From Streptomyces sp. NBC_00193 (GTDB taxonomy: Bacteria; Actinomycetota; Actinomycetes; Streptomycetales; Streptomycetaceae): a stretch of DNA of 64,000 bases. The DNA is taken from the NCBI RefSeq assembly GCF_026342735.1, contig NZ_JAPEMM010000001.1, positions 4,774,001-4,838,000 of the forward strand, read 5' to 3'. A model generated the notes under the pieces. The model did not search any database and was not told the DNA's origin. It was given only the letters and a program-made list of their open reading frames with translations. The first letter of the stretch is position 1. Each line of letters opens with the position of its first letter. The position numbers and the translations under genes were made by a program. Below, one piece after another: positions 16,717-30,273 of this stretch.

Positions 16717-17036
16717 CCGCGCAGGGAGTGAGACACTATGCAGTAGGCAACATAAGTAGTTGGTTACTCGGCGGTTTCGATTCCGTGTCCGCCGGGCACA
16801 GACCCCCTGGGCGCCGGGCAATGAGGCCCGCCCCGTACCGGGACCTTCGTCCCGTGTCCCGATGGCAGGACACCTGCGAAAGTCCCCTCTTGTCTGCTCC
16901 GTGCAGTGTCCGCATGCTGGAATGACATATCCGCTTCGCGGGATTGTCGTCATCATGTAATCTGCACGAAATTTCGCAGAGGGCCAACGTCGTCCCTCGG
17001 CTATGCACATATGCCACGACGACGACGGGAGAGCCG
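16717..17036 (+). promoter_or_regulatory. gltB upstream region with small hairpins
   Basis: About 320 bp without a gene. Besides the GlnR-like boxes it holds small stem-loops (GGGAC-CTTC-GTCCC region at 16840-16853; GTGTCC at 16854-16859 with GGACAC at 16868-16873) and the AT-rich palindrome CGAAATTTCG near 16969-16978, close to a likely promoter. No known riboswitch was recognised. Confidence 0.45.
16763..16789 (-). promoter_or_regulatory. GlnR-like operator (three boxes) upstream of gltB
   Basis: Read on the minus strand the site is GACAC-N6-GAAAC-N6-GTAAC. The actinobacterial nitrogen regulator GlnR binds alternating gTnAC and GAAAC boxes with exact 6-bp spacing. The GAAAC and GTAAC boxes match; GACAC has one mismatch. 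Spacing is exact. It lies about 250 bp before gltB, so it fits nitrogen control of glutamate synthase. Confidence 0.6.
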
Positions 17037-21627
<4,591 letters not shown>

Positions 21628-21635
<8 letters not shown>

Positions 21636-23088
21636 CCCGAAGGGCTTCCTCACCACCCCGCGCGAGACCGCCTGCACCCGTCCTGTGGCCGAGCGCCTCA
21701 AGGACTGGAACGAGGTCTACGTTCCGGGCTCGCTGCTGCCGATCATCAGCAAGCAGGCCGGCCGCTGCATGGACTGCGGCATCCCGTTCTGCCACAACGG
21801 CTGCCCGCTCGGGAACCTGATCCCCGAGTGGAACGACTTCGCGTACCGCGAGGACTGGACCGCCGCCTCCGAGCGCCTGCACGCCACGAACAACTTCCCG
21901 GAGTTCACCGGGCGGCTGTGCCCGGCGCCGTGTGAGTCCGCCTGCGTGCTCGGCATCAACCAGCCGGCCGTCACCATCAAGAACGTCGAAGTCTCGATCA
22001 TCGACAAGGCGTGGGACAACGGCGACGTCACCCCGCAGGCGCCCGAGCGCCTGTCGGGCAAGACGGCCGCGGTCATCGGCTCCGGCCCGGCGGGTCTCGC
22101 CGCGGCCCAGCAGCTGACCCGGGCCGGCCACACCGTGGTGGTGTACGAGCGCGCCGACCGCATCGGCGGGCTGCTGCGCTACGGCATCCCCGAGTTCAAG
22201 ATGGAGAAGGTGCACATCAACCGCCGCATCGAGCAGATGCGCGCGGAGGGCACCAAGTTCCGTACCGGCGTCGAGGTCGGCCGCGACATCACCGCCACCG
22301 ACCTGCGCAAGCGGTTCGACGCGGTGGTCATCGCGGCGGGCGCGACCGTCTCCCGCGACCTGCCGGTCCCGGGCCGCGACCTCAAGGGCATCCACTTCGC
22401 GATGGAGTACCTGCCCCTCGCGAACAAGGTCCAGGAGGGCGACTTCATGGCGCCCCCCATCACGGCCGAGGGCAAGCACGTGGTCGTCATCGGCGGCGGC
22501 GACACCGGCGCGGACTGCGTGGGCACCGCCCACCGCCAGGGCGCGGCCTCGGTCACGCAGCTGGAGATCATGCCGCGTCCGTCCGAGGACCGGCCCGCGG
22601 GCCAGCCCTGGCCGACGTTCCCCATGCTGTACAAGGTCACCTCTGCTCACGAGGAGGGCGGCGAGCGGATCTACTCCGTCTCCACCACCCACTTCGAGGG
22701 CGACGAGGACGGCAACGTCCAGGCCCTCCACCTGGTCGAGGTCGCCTTCGAGGACGGCAAGCTCGTCCAGAAGCCCGGCACCGAGCGCGTCCTCCCCGCG
22801 CAGCTGGTCACCCTGGCGATGGGCTTCACCGGCACCGACCAGGAGAACGGCCTCACGGCCCAGTTCGGCCTGGCGATGGACGCCCGCGGCAACATCGAGC
22901 GCGACGCCTCCTACGCGACCAACGTCGACGGCGTCTTCGTCGCCGGCGACGCCGGCCGCGGCCAGTCGCTGATCGTCTGGGCCATCGCGGAGGGCCGCTC
23001 GGCCGCCCGCGGCGTGGACCGCTTCCTGACCGGCACCAGCGCCCTCCCGTACCCGGTCAAGCCGACGGACCGCTCGATCACCGTCTGA
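21628..23088 (+). CDS. gltD: Glutamate synthase small subunit (GltD)
   Basis: A 486-residue iron-sulfur flavoprotein that takes electrons from NADPH and feeds GltB. The N-terminal cluster cysteines are in CMDCGIPFCHNGCPLGN (residues 48-64) and CPAPCESAC near residue 97. The FAD loop GSGPAGLAAAQQL and the NADPH loop GGGDTGADCV are both intact, and the late VDGVFVAGDAGRGQSL motif is typical. It starts inside the gltB 3' end, so the subunits are translationally coupled. A strong terminator follows. Confidence 0.98.
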
Positions 23089-23250
23089 TTCTCCACGCCG
23101 TGCTCGCACCGCTCGGCCGCAGGCGGCCTCCCGGGCTTCGCCCGGCTGCGCCGGCCTCCGGCCGTCGGAGCGGCGGCTGAGATCTCTGCGGTACCCCCGG
23201 CCCCGGCCGGGACCCCTCATACGGTCCGTACAACGAAGTACGGCACTCGA

Positions 23251-23294
23251 CACAACGCCCGCCACGTCCCCGACCAGGGGTGGCGGGCGTTGTG
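23251..23294. terminator. Terminator between gltD and convergent GntR gene
   Basis: A perfect 15-bp stem (CACAACGCCCGCCAC with its complement at 23280-23294) and a 14-nt loop, followed by GCGTTT. It lies between convergent genes and can serve both. Further upstream (23109-23165) are shorter GC-rich hairpins. Confidence 0.85.
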
Positions 23295-23308
23295 GCGTTT
23301 CGGGGCGG

Positions 23309-24091
23309 TCAGGCTTCGGGGGTGAACTCGTACTGGAGCTCGTACAGATGGCCCGCCTTCACCATCACGGTGACCTCGATCGGTCGCCCGTCCTCGCCGT
23401 ACACCGTACGGAGGGTCCGCAGGACGGGCAGGTCGCCGGGCAGCCGTAGGGCGGTGTACTGCTCCTGCGTCGCGACCCGGGCGGAGAGCCGGTCCACGCT
23501 GCGGAGGGGTGCGAAGCCGAGCTCCGTCAGCAGGGTCGGAGTGCCGCCCCGGATCCGGCGGGGCTCCGCGAGTGCCGTGCCGCGTGCGAGCTCCGGCGGG
23601 TAGTACGAGCTCACCAGCTCGGCGGGTTCGTCCTCGATGGTGATCAGCTGGCGCCTGCACACGGCCGGGCTGCCCTCCGGGAGACCGAGCGCGGCCGCGA
23701 CATCACCGATGAGGGGCACCTCCTCCACCGCCAGCAGGGTGCTGTGCGCCGGGCGGGCCGGTTCCGATGCTTCGGCGAGCCACGGGTAGGCCGCCCCGTC
23801 CGCGGCCGGTGCGAGGGAGCCTGCCGGGCGAACGGTCCGCTGCCGGGTGTCCCGTACGGTCACTGCCGCGCCGGCCCGGCCCACGGCCAGGCCTTCGTCC
23901 TTGAGGAGCTGGACGGCCTTCTGGATCGTTGCGTTGGAAGCATCGAACCGGGATTTCAGCCGTGAGGTCGAAGGCAGCTTCGATCCCGGTGCGAGGTTGC
24001 CGCTCATGATCTCGTCCCGCAGGTCGGCCGCGATGCGGGCGTGGAGCGGACGGGGGTCGGAGCCCGCGGTTTCGGAACTGGACAGGGTCAT
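23309..24091 (-). CDS. GntR family transcriptional regulator (HTH plus UTRA)
   Basis: A 260-residue regulator: a winged-helix GntR domain (residues about 14-75, with LRDEIMSGNLAPGSKLPS and a SNATIQKAVQLLKDEGL recognition helix region) followed by a UTRA effector domain (about 110-258). The UTRA part closely parallels the whole of the adjacent upstream gene. Its ATG overlaps the stop of that gene by 4 bp, so the two proteins are made together and may form a mixed dimer. Ligand unknown. Confidence 0.9.
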   Translation of the reverse strand: MTLSSSETAGSDPRPLHARIAADLRDEIMSGNLAPGSKLPSTSRLKSRFDASNATIQKAVQLLKDEGLAVGRAGAAVTVRDTRQRTVRPAGSLAPAADGAAYPWLAEASEPARPAHSTLLAVEEVPLIGDVAAALGLPEGSPAVCRRQLITIEDEPAELVSSYYPPELARGTALAEPRRIRGGTPTLLTELGFAPLRSVDRLSARVATQEQYTALRLPGDLPVLRTLRTVYGEDGRPIEVTVMVKAGHLYELQYEFTPEA

Positions 24092-24636
24092 GCGACCTCG
24101 ATGTCGATCTCGTACCGCAACTGCTGGCGCCCGGCAGGCATGACCATCACGTCGGCCTGAATCGGTCGGCCTGCCGAGTCGTAAGTCGTACGGGCGAGTT
24201 GGAGGACCGGCTCGACCGGCCCGAGTCGCAGGTGCTCCCGCTCCTCGGGGCCGGGCATCCGCGCCGTCACGTTCTCGACGGCTCGTGCGCCGATGTGTCC
24301 GAGCGTTGCCAGCAGGGTCACTGCGCCGCCTCGGATCTTCGCCGTTCCGGCCAGAGGGGTGCCCGCGGCGATGTCGGCAGGGTAGTAGGTGTCGGTCAAT
24401 TCGGTTGGCTCACCGTCGAGTTCGATGATCCGGCGGCGGGTGACGACGGTCTCCCCGGTCGGGAGGCCGAGCATCCCGGCGACTTCGGTCGGAGCGCCGA
24501 CCTCGCCGGCGTGCAGGATGCGCTGCGCGCCGCGGCGACCTGCGGCCTCGGCCTCGGCGGTCCAGGCATCCGAGCTGCCGGTGGCGCGAGGGGTCAGGTA
24601 CGGCATCGACGTGCTGGTCCATCCGCTGCCGCTCAC
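24088..24636 (-). CDS. UTRA-domain protein lacking a DNA-binding domain
   Basis: A 182-residue protein with a short linker (MSGSGWTSTSMPYLTPRATG) leading directly into a UTRA-type ligand-binding domain: GMLGLPTGETVVTRRRIIEL, then DTYYPADIAAGTPL and LLATLGHIGARAVE. No helix-turn-helix is encoded before it. The GTG start at 24636 is set by a perfect AGGAGG at 24643-24648, so the missing domain is not an annotation error. It is coupled by an ATGA overlap to a full GntR/UTRA gene and is divergent from an HATPase gene. Confidence 0.8.
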   Translation of the reverse strand: MSGSGWTSTSMPYLTPRATGSSDAWTAEAEAAGRRGAQRILHAGEVGAPTEVAGMLGLPTGETVVTRRRIIELDGEPTELTDTYYPADIAAGTPLAGTAKIRGGAVTLLATLGHIGARAVENVTARMPGPEEREHLRLGPVEPVLQLARTTYDSAGRPIQADVMVMPAGRQQLRYEIDIEVA

Positions 24637-24784
24637 GCTGCCTCCTGAGTGTCTGTCGCTCTGCCGGTCCCCACGTTAAGCGACACCTCTGTGCTATCCC
24701 AGCCTCGCAAACCTTGCTGCTTTTCGCGAATAGCGATACGTTCTGTATGGCCTTGGAAGCTCAGCGTTAAGGCGGTGGGGTGCT
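24637..24784. promoter_or_regulatory. Divergent promoter region between UTRA/GntR and HATPase genes
   Basis: 148 bp contain the inverted repeat ATAC-N5-GTAT (24736-24748) and two direct CGTTAAG elements (near 24672 and 24763). Either could be the binding site of the GntR-type regulator. Evidence is positional only. Confidence 0.35.
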
Positions 24785-25159
24785 ATGTCCTTGTCCCGGC
24801 AGCAGCGGTTCCCTCGGGCCCGTGCCTCGGTGCGCGCGGCCCGTCAGTTCGTGGGCGACACGCTTGGTGAGTGGGGTGTGTCCGAGCGGCGGGACGACAT
24901 ACGGCTCTGCGTCTCCGAGCTCGCCACGAACGCAGTTCTTCACGGGGTCCCGCTGGGGCGGGAGTTCTCCGTGCGTCTGGAGTGGGAAGGCGGGATCGTG
25001 ACGATCGAGGTGCGCGACAGCGGTCCGGGTCGCCCCGTCGTGAAGCAGCCCGACCTCGGTGCCCGGAGCGGCCGGGGGCTTTGGCTGGTGGACGAGCTCG
25101 CGGACGAATTCCGGATCCGTGACGAGCGGGTGGGCAAGACGGTCTGGGCCGGGTCGTAG
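24785..25159 (+). CDS. ATP-binding protein, RsbW/HATPase_c_2-like
   Basis: A 124-residue protein with the Bergerat ATP-binding fold of anti-sigma-factor kinases. The N-box is in CVSELATNAVLHG (residues 42-54), the G1 box in VRDSGPG (80-86) and the G2 box in GRGLWLVDELAD. Streptomycetes carry many such short proteins, most of unknown partner; some are serine kinases of anti-anti-sigma factors. It is divergent from the UTRA/GntR pair, suggesting these regulators control it. Confidence 0.85.
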   Translation: MSLSRQQRFPRARASVRAARQFVGDTLGEWGVSERRDDIRLCVSELATNAVLHGVPLGREFSVRLEWEGGIVTIEVRDSGPGRPVVKQPDLGARSGRGLWLVDELADEFRIRDERVGKTVWAGS

Positions 25160-25274
25160 TTCGGACCGACGCCTTCGATCGGCAGCAGGTCGCCTGGACG
25201 CGCTCCAGGTACTCGATGACGTCGGAGTGGTTCCGGCGGCTGCGGAGATGGGCGAAGCCGTAAGCGGGCACCAC
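25160..25274 (-). pseudogene. Remnant of a DUF1330-type gene
   Basis: From GTG 25274, behind a good GAAGGAG ribosome site, 29 codons read as a DUF1330-like N-terminus (MVPAYGFAHLRS, then VIEYLERVQAT). The expected continuation (LLPIEG) appears only after a one-base frameshift near 25187, and similarity stops at the end of the convergent HATPase gene. The piece is about one third of a normal 95-residue DUF1330 protein, so it is a truncated, frameshifted relic. Identification is by remembered family pattern. Confidence 0.5.
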
Positions 25275-25567
25275 GGGGCTCCTTCGTTCCGGGGGTGAGC
25301 GATGACCGCGAACGTAGTCGAGGTCGGCTGGGCGTTGTGATTACCCCCGAGGTAGTGGCCGTGAGGTCGAGGAGCGGGTGAGTGCGGCTCACGCTGCGTC
25401 CTCGGTATCCACCGGTCTGCCGTTCGCCGCGTCAGGTGCCCCCGGTGGGTGATCCCGCTGAGTGGGTGTGCCGGGCTGCGGGGAGGGTGGGGGCGGGTTA
25501 TCAAGGGGGTGAAGGCGAGCCCGGGTGGTGTGGGGGTCGTCGCCCCCACGGTTGAGGAGTGCGTCTC
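25275..25567. other. Gene-free spacer before molybdenum hydroxylase genes
   Basis: About 290 bp hold no supportable gene. A GGGGGTCGTCGCCCCC hairpin-like sequence lies near 25532-25547, followed by the GAGGAG ribosome site of the next gene. Confidence 0.5.
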
Positions 25568-28129
25568 GTGGAGTTCGAGGTCAATGGCGTCCCGTGTGCG
25601 GTGGACGTGGACGGTGATCCGGCCGCCGTGGAGGTGGTGCGCGAGCAGTTGGGGCTGACCGGCACCAAGCTGGTCTGCGCCGGCGGGGTGTGCGGGGCCT
25701 GCACGATCCAGGTCGACGGGGAGCCGCGGGTGGCGTGTCTGACGCCGGCGGCCCGGCTCGGCGGGCGGCGGGTGACGACGGTGGAAGGGCTGGCCGGTCA
25801 CCCGGTCGGGCGTGCCTTCGCCGGTGAGGACGGCCTGCAGTGCGGTTACTGCACGCCCGGGTTCGTGGTCGAGGCGGCCGCGTTCTTCGAGCGGTGGCGG
25901 GCCGCGCACGGTCGGAGCAGGCCGGGGCGGGAGGAGATCGCCGAGGCGCTGGCCGGTCACCTGTGCCGGTGCGGGGCCTATGAGGGGATCTTCAGCGCCG
26001 TGGCCGCCGCCTGCGCGGGCGACTACGAGGGGGAGGCTGCGGCACCGCCGCGCGCCGAGGCTCCCGAGAAGGTCGACGGGTCGGCGCGGTACACCACCGA
26101 TCAGCGGCCCGAGGGGCTGCTGGAGGGGGTGATCATCCGCTCGCCGCACGCGCATGCGTACGTACGGTCCCTGGAGGCCGGGGACGGGAAGCTGGTGCCG
26201 CTGCTGCCCCCCGACGGGGTGGTGCGGTACGTAGGGCAGCCGGTGGCGGCGGTTGCCGCGGGGGACCGGGCCTCCGCGCGGGCGGCCGCCGAGCGGGTCA
26301 CCGTGGAGTACGAGGTGCTGCCGGCCGCCCTCGACGTGAGCCGGGCGCGGGCCGGCGAGGGGCCGCTGGTCTACGAGGACAAGGCGTCGCGGAAGCTGGC
26401 GCCCGGTTCGGGCGAGGCTCCGCAGCTGACGCCCGCCCGCTGGCGCGGCAACCGGCGGGGCCCGTCCGCCATGAGCAAGCGGCCCGCAACGGCCGTGCGC
26501 CGGATCACGGAGGCCCGTAGGAACAGCCCCGAGCGGGTGGTCGAGGGGCTGTTCACGACCGCCGCCCAGACCCACACCCCGCTCGAACCGCACGCCTGCC
26601 TGGCGGAGTGGGTCGACGGAGCCCTACACCTGGAGGTGTCCACGCAGTCGGTGAAGCAGGTGGCCGTACTCGCCGCCGAGCGCTTCGGCGTGCCCCTCGA
26701 CCGGGTGGTGGCCCGGGCCGTCCACGTGGGCGGCGGCTTCGGCTGCAAGATGGGGCTGACCTCCGACGTGGTCGCCGCGGTGGAGCTGGCCCGGCTGCAC
26801 GGCGCCCCGGTGCGGGTGGTGCTGGACCGGGACGAGGAGCTCGTCGACGGCGGGTACCGGCCCGGCACCCGGATCCGGCTGGCGATGGCCGCGGACGCCT
26901 CCGGGGAGCTGAGCGCGCTGGCCATGGACGCGGACACCGACGGCGGGGTCTCGGTGGGCGGCACCGTCGCCGCGCTGGCCCGGTTCATGTACGGCAAGGC
27001 CCCGCGCCGGCTACGGGACTTCGACACCGTCACCCACCGGCCGCCGGGCGCGCCCTTCCGCGGCCCGGGCGGACCCACGATGTGCTGGGCCCTGGAACAG
27101 GCCGTCGACGAGATGGCCCACCGGCTGGGAGAGGATCCGATCGCCCTGCGGCGCCGCTGGGACGGCAACCCGAAGCGCCATGCGCTGTACGACCTGGCCG
27201 CGGCCCTTCCGGCCTGGTCGGGCACCCGCGGCGGTACCGGACGCTTCCGCCGGGGCGTCGGCGTCGCGGCGGCCAACTGGCTGTACTTCCTCGACCCCGC
27301 CACCGAGGTCGAGCTCACCGTCGAGGACGGGATCGTCGTCGCCCGCTGCGCCGTGCAGGACATGGGCACCGGCTCGCGCACCGTACTGCGCCGGGCCGTC
27401 GCCGAAGGACTCGGCGTGCCGGAGGACAGGGTGCGGGCCGAGGTCGGGCACAGCGACGCCGCCCACGGCCCCACCTCCGGCGGCAGCCGCACCACGCCGT
27501 CGATCGTCCCCGCCGCCGCGGACGCAGCCGAACGGCTGCGCGACGCGCTCGGCGCCGGTGACGGCGACGTGGCCTCCCGGCTGGGCCTCGCGCAGGGCGT
27601 ACGGGTCACCGGCCGGCGCACCCGGGACCACCGGGGTTTCGTGACCCCGCTCAACCTGACCATGGGAGGCGTGGCGATCGGCCGCGGCTTCACCGGATCG
27701 GTGCAGGTCGCCGAGGTGGAGGTGGACACCAGGCTCGGCCGGATCCGGCCGCTGCGGGTGTGGAGCGGCATCGCCGCGGGCCGCATCCACGAGGAGCGGC
27801 TCGCCCGCAGCCAGTGCGAGGGCGCCGTCGTCCAGGGCGTCGGCTACGCCCTGTTCGAGGAGCGGCGCACCGACCCGGCCACCGGCCGGGTGCTGACCGA
27901 CAACCTGGAGGACTACCGCATCCCCGGCATCGGAGACACCCCCGAGATCACCGTCCACTTCCACCAGGAGGGCTTCGCACACGTCCCCGGCGGCGGAGTC
28001 GGCCTCGGGGAGATTTCCACCCTGCCGACCGCGGCCGCCCTGGCCAACGCGGTCCGCGATGCGACCGGCTGGCGCCCGTACGACATGCCCATCCGGCCCG
28101 ACCGGCTCCTGGAAGGACTGGCCACGTGA
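25568..28129 (+). CDS. Molybdenum hydroxylase: fused 2Fe-2S and molybdopterin subunits (xanthine/aldehyde dehydrogenase family)
   Basis: About 853 residues combine two subunits usually made separately. Residues 1-155 are a CoxS/PaoA-like protein: plant-type cluster cysteines in CAGGVCGAC and a second cluster in CGYCTPGF plus CRCGAYEG. The rest is the large molybdopterin subunit with GGGFGCKM, APFRGPGGPTMCWALEQ and a C-terminal GGGVGLGEIS segment holding the likely catalytic Glu. GTG 25568 is preferred to 25559 because GAGGAG then has proper spacing. It oxidises a purine, aldehyde or heterocycle; substrate unknown. The FAD subunit overlaps by 4 bp. Confidence 0.9.
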   Translation: MEFEVNGVPCAVDVDGDPAAVEVVREQLGLTGTKLVCAGGVCGACTIQVDGEPRVACLTPAARLGGRRVTTVEGLAGHPVGRAFAGEDGLQCGYCTPGFVVEAAAFFERWRAAHGRSRPGREEIAEALAGHLCRCGAYEGIFSAVAAACAGDYEGEAAAPPRAEAPEKVDGSARYTTDQRPEGLLEGVIIRSPHAHAYVRSLEAGDGKLVPLLPPDGVVRYVGQPVAAVAAGDRASARAAAERVTVEYEVLPAALDVSRARAGEGPLVYEDKASRKLAPGSGEAPQLTPARWRGNRRGPSAMSKRPATAVRRITEARRNSPERVVEGLFTTAAQTHTPLEPHACLAEWVDGALHLEVSTQSVKQVAVLAAERFGVPLDRVVARAVHVGGGFGCKMGLTSDVVAAVELARLHGAPVRVVLDRDEELVDGGYRPGTRIRLAMAADASGELSALAMDADTDGGVSVGGTVAALARFMYGKAPRRLRDFDTVTHRPPGAPFRGPGGPTMCWALEQAVDEMAHRLGEDPIALRRRWDGNPKRHALYDLAAALPAWSGTRGGTGRFRRGVGVAAANWLYFLDPATEVELTVEDGIVVARCAVQDMGTGSRTVLRRAVAEGLGVPEDRVRAEVGHSDAAHGPTSGGSRTTPSIVPAAADAAERLRDALGAGDGDVASRLGLAQGVRVTGRRTRDHRGFVTPLNLTMGGVAIGRGFTGSVQVAEVEVDTRLGRIRPLRVWSGIAAGRIHEERLARSQCEGAVVQGVGYALFEERRTDPATGRVLTDNLEDYRIPGIGDTPEITVHFHQEGFAHVPGGGVGLGEISTLPTAAALANAVRDATGWRPYDMPIRPDRLLEGLAT

Positions 28130-29088
28130 GCACCGAGCCCACCCTCACCGACCTCTCGGCCGCCGTCCTGGCGCGCGGCGGGGAGCTGCGCGCCGGCGGC
28201 ACCGACACCACCGCCCGGCAGCGCTCGGGCATCGCCCCGGGCCCGTTCACCGACCTCGACTCCGCGGGCAGCCTGCGCGGCTGTACGCCGCTGCCCGGCG
28301 GCGGGCTGCGGATCGGCGCCCTGACCACGCTCGCCGCGCTGGCCGGCGATCCGCGGGTGCGCTCCGGCTGGCCCGCCCTGGCGGTGTCCGCCGGGACCGC
28401 GGCGACCCCGCAGATCCGTGCCGCCGGCACCCTGGGCGGCAACCTGCTCCAGCGCAACCGCTGCTGGTACTACCGCAATCCGCACTTCAGCTGCCTCCAG
28501 AAGGGCGGCTCCGGCTGCCCCGCGCGCGAGGGCGACCACCACTTCGGAGTGGTCAGCGGCGACGGCCCGTGCGTCGCCCCGCACCCGTCGACCCTCGCGA
28601 TGGCCCTGCTCACCTACGACGCAGGGGCCGAGGTCCACGGCGAATCACCGCGCCCGGTGGCCGAGTTGTACGGGGACGGCGACCGGCTCCACCGGGCCGA
28701 CCACCTGCTGGCACCGGACCGCATCCTCACCGCGGTCCTGCTGCCGCCGCCGCTGCCCGGCGAACGGGCCGCCTGCCACCGGGCCACCGGTCGCGCCCAC
28801 GGCGAATGGCCCCTGGTCGAGGCCACCGCCCGGCTCGCGCTCGACGGCGCGACCGTCACGCACGCCGCCGTCGCCGCGGGCGGGGTGGCACGGGTTCCGC
28901 TGCGGCTTCCGGAGGTGGAGGCCGCCCTGATCGGCCGCGAGGCCACCCCCGAGGTCCTTGCGGAGGCGGCCGCGACGGTGCTCGCCCGCTGCCGGCCGCT
29001 GCCGCAGACCGGCTACAAGACCACGCTGTTCCGCGACACCGTGCTGGAGGTGCTGGAGCGGGCCGCGGCCCCTGCCCCGACCGGCTAG
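28126..29088 (+). CDS. FAD-binding subunit of molybdenum hydroxylase (PaoB/YagS-like)
   Basis: A 320-residue FAD subunit, starting GTG inside the stop of the large subunit. The FAD pyrophosphate loop is LRAGGTDTT (near residue 22) and the second block is AAGTLGGNLLQRNRC. The segment CWYYRNPHFSCLQKGGSGC has the spaced cysteines of the PaoB/YagS and 4-hydroxybenzoyl-CoA reductase type, which bind an extra 4Fe-4S cluster near the flavin. That points to an aldehyde-oxidising or reductase-like enzyme rather than simple xanthine dehydrogenase. Confidence 0.88.
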   Translation: MSTEPTLTDLSAAVLARGGELRAGGTDTTARQRSGIAPGPFTDLDSAGSLRGCTPLPGGGLRIGALTTLAALAGDPRVRSGWPALAVSAGTAATPQIRAAGTLGGNLLQRNRCWYYRNPHFSCLQKGGSGCPAREGDHHFGVVSGDGPCVAPHPSTLAMALLTYDAGAEVHGESPRPVAELYGDGDRLHRADHLLAPDRILTAVLLPPPLPGERAACHRATGRAHGEWPLVEATARLALDGATVTHAAVAAGGVARVPLRLPEVEAALIGREATPEVLAEAAATVLARCRPLPQTGYKTTLFRDTVLEVLERAAAPAPTG

Positions 29089-29130
29089 CGCCGGTCCCGG
29101 CGAGGACGCGCAGGCGGCCGGGGTCCGGCC

Positions 29131-30162
29131 CTACGGCTGCCGCGCCCGCGCCGTGGCCCGGTAGACGGTCGGCGTGGAGCCCGTGCGGCGGACCAGGTGG
29201 GCGCGGAGGGAGTCGGCCGTGCCGAGGCCGCTGCGCGCGGCGACCTGGTCCATCGGGAGGGTGGTCGTCTCCAGGATCTCGCGGGCCCGGTGCAGGCGCT
29301 GGTGCAGGAGCCACTGCAGGGGGCTGAGACCCGTTTCCGAGCGGAAGCGGCGGGTCAGGGTGCGCACGCTCAGGCCCGCGTGCCGGGCCAGGTCGGCCAG
29401 AGCGGTCGGCTCGTGCAGGCGGGCCAGGGCCCAGGCGCGGGTCGCGGCGAGGGAGGTGCCGCGGTCGGCCGGGAGCGGGGTCTCGATGAACTGGGCCTGG
29501 CCGCCCGGCCGCACGGGGGCCGCGACCACCAGGCGGGCGGTGGCGTTCGCGACGGCGGCCCCGTAGTCGCAGCGCACCATGTGCAGGCACAGGTCGATCC
29601 CCGCGGAGAGCCCCGCCGAGGTCAGCACCCCGTCGTCCTCGACGAACAGCACGCCCGGCACGAGGTCGACCCCGGGGAAGCGCTCCCTGAACTCCTCCGA
29701 CATGCTCCAGAAGGTCGTGGCGCTGCGGGAGTCGAGGAGACCGGCCTGGGCGAGGACGAACGCACCCGTGCAGATGGACGCGATGCGCCGGCCCTGCGAG
29801 GCCGCGGCCCGCAAGGCGTCCAGGACGCGCGGGTCGGCGCTGACCCGCGCGCCCGTCCCCGTCACGATCACCGTGTCGGCCCGCTCGATCGCCTCCAGGC
29901 CGTGGCGCACGACGACGTCGATGCCGATCGCCGCGGGGACGACGCCGGGGGTGGGCGTGCAGATCGTCACCTCGTAGGCCGGGTCCTCCCCGATCCGCGT
30001 CGCGCCGAAGACCACCTCCGGGATCGACAGGTCGAAGGTGGTCACCGGGGGGACCGCGATGACCGTCACGCGGTGCGGGCGGTGGGCCGCGGGAACGGGT
30101 GCGGGAGGAACGGGCGCAGGAGAAACGGGTGCGGGTGGAACGGGTGCAGGGGGAGTCGTCAT
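29131..30162 (-). CDS. GlxA/FtrA-type AraC family regulator with DJ-1/PfpI domain
   Basis: A 343-residue regulator. After a Pro-rich N-terminal repeat (PAPV units, residues 5-24) comes a DJ-1/PfpI-like domain (about 28-195) with the nucleophile-elbow cysteine in SICTGAFVLAQAGLLD. A double helix-turn-helix AraC DNA-binding domain follows (about 235-338; LADLARHAGLSVRTLTRRF and MDQVAARSGLGTADSLRAHL). Such proteins usually activate neighbouring oxidoreductase genes. It is divergent from the epimerase/reductase gene at 30274, its likely target. Confidence 0.92.
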   Translation of the reverse strand: MTTPPAPVPPAPVSPAPVPPAPVPAAHRPHRVTVIAVPPVTTFDLSIPEVVFGATRIGEDPAYEVTICTPTPGVVPAAIGIDVVVRHGLEAIERADTVIVTGTGARVSADPRVLDALRAAASQGRRIASICTGAFVLAQAGLLDSRSATTFWSMSEEFRERFPGVDLVPGVLFVEDDGVLTSAGLSAGIDLCLHMVRCDYGAAVANATARLVVAAPVRPGGQAQFIETPLPADRGTSLAATRAWALARLHEPTALADLARHAGLSVRTLTRRFRSETGLSPLQWLLHQRLHRAREILETTTLPMDQVAARSGLGTADSLRAHLVRRTGSTPTVYRATARARQP

Positions 30163-30273
30163 GGCTCGAATCTCCGGATTGCCGTCATTCAGGCCACTAC
30201 TGTACGGCGCCGCACCGAGCGAGGGTTGATCCATCGCGTGAACAACTCGCGCTCCAGGCAGGGGAGTACAGCC

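Noticed and set aside
16793..17036. Possible glutamine riboswitch or attenuator before gltB
   Set aside because: Only short generic hairpins are seen; no known consensus and no leader peptide.
25559..25567. GTG 25559 as start of the molybdenum hydroxylase
   Set aside because: It overlaps the GAGGAG ribosome site, which is well spaced for GTG 25568.
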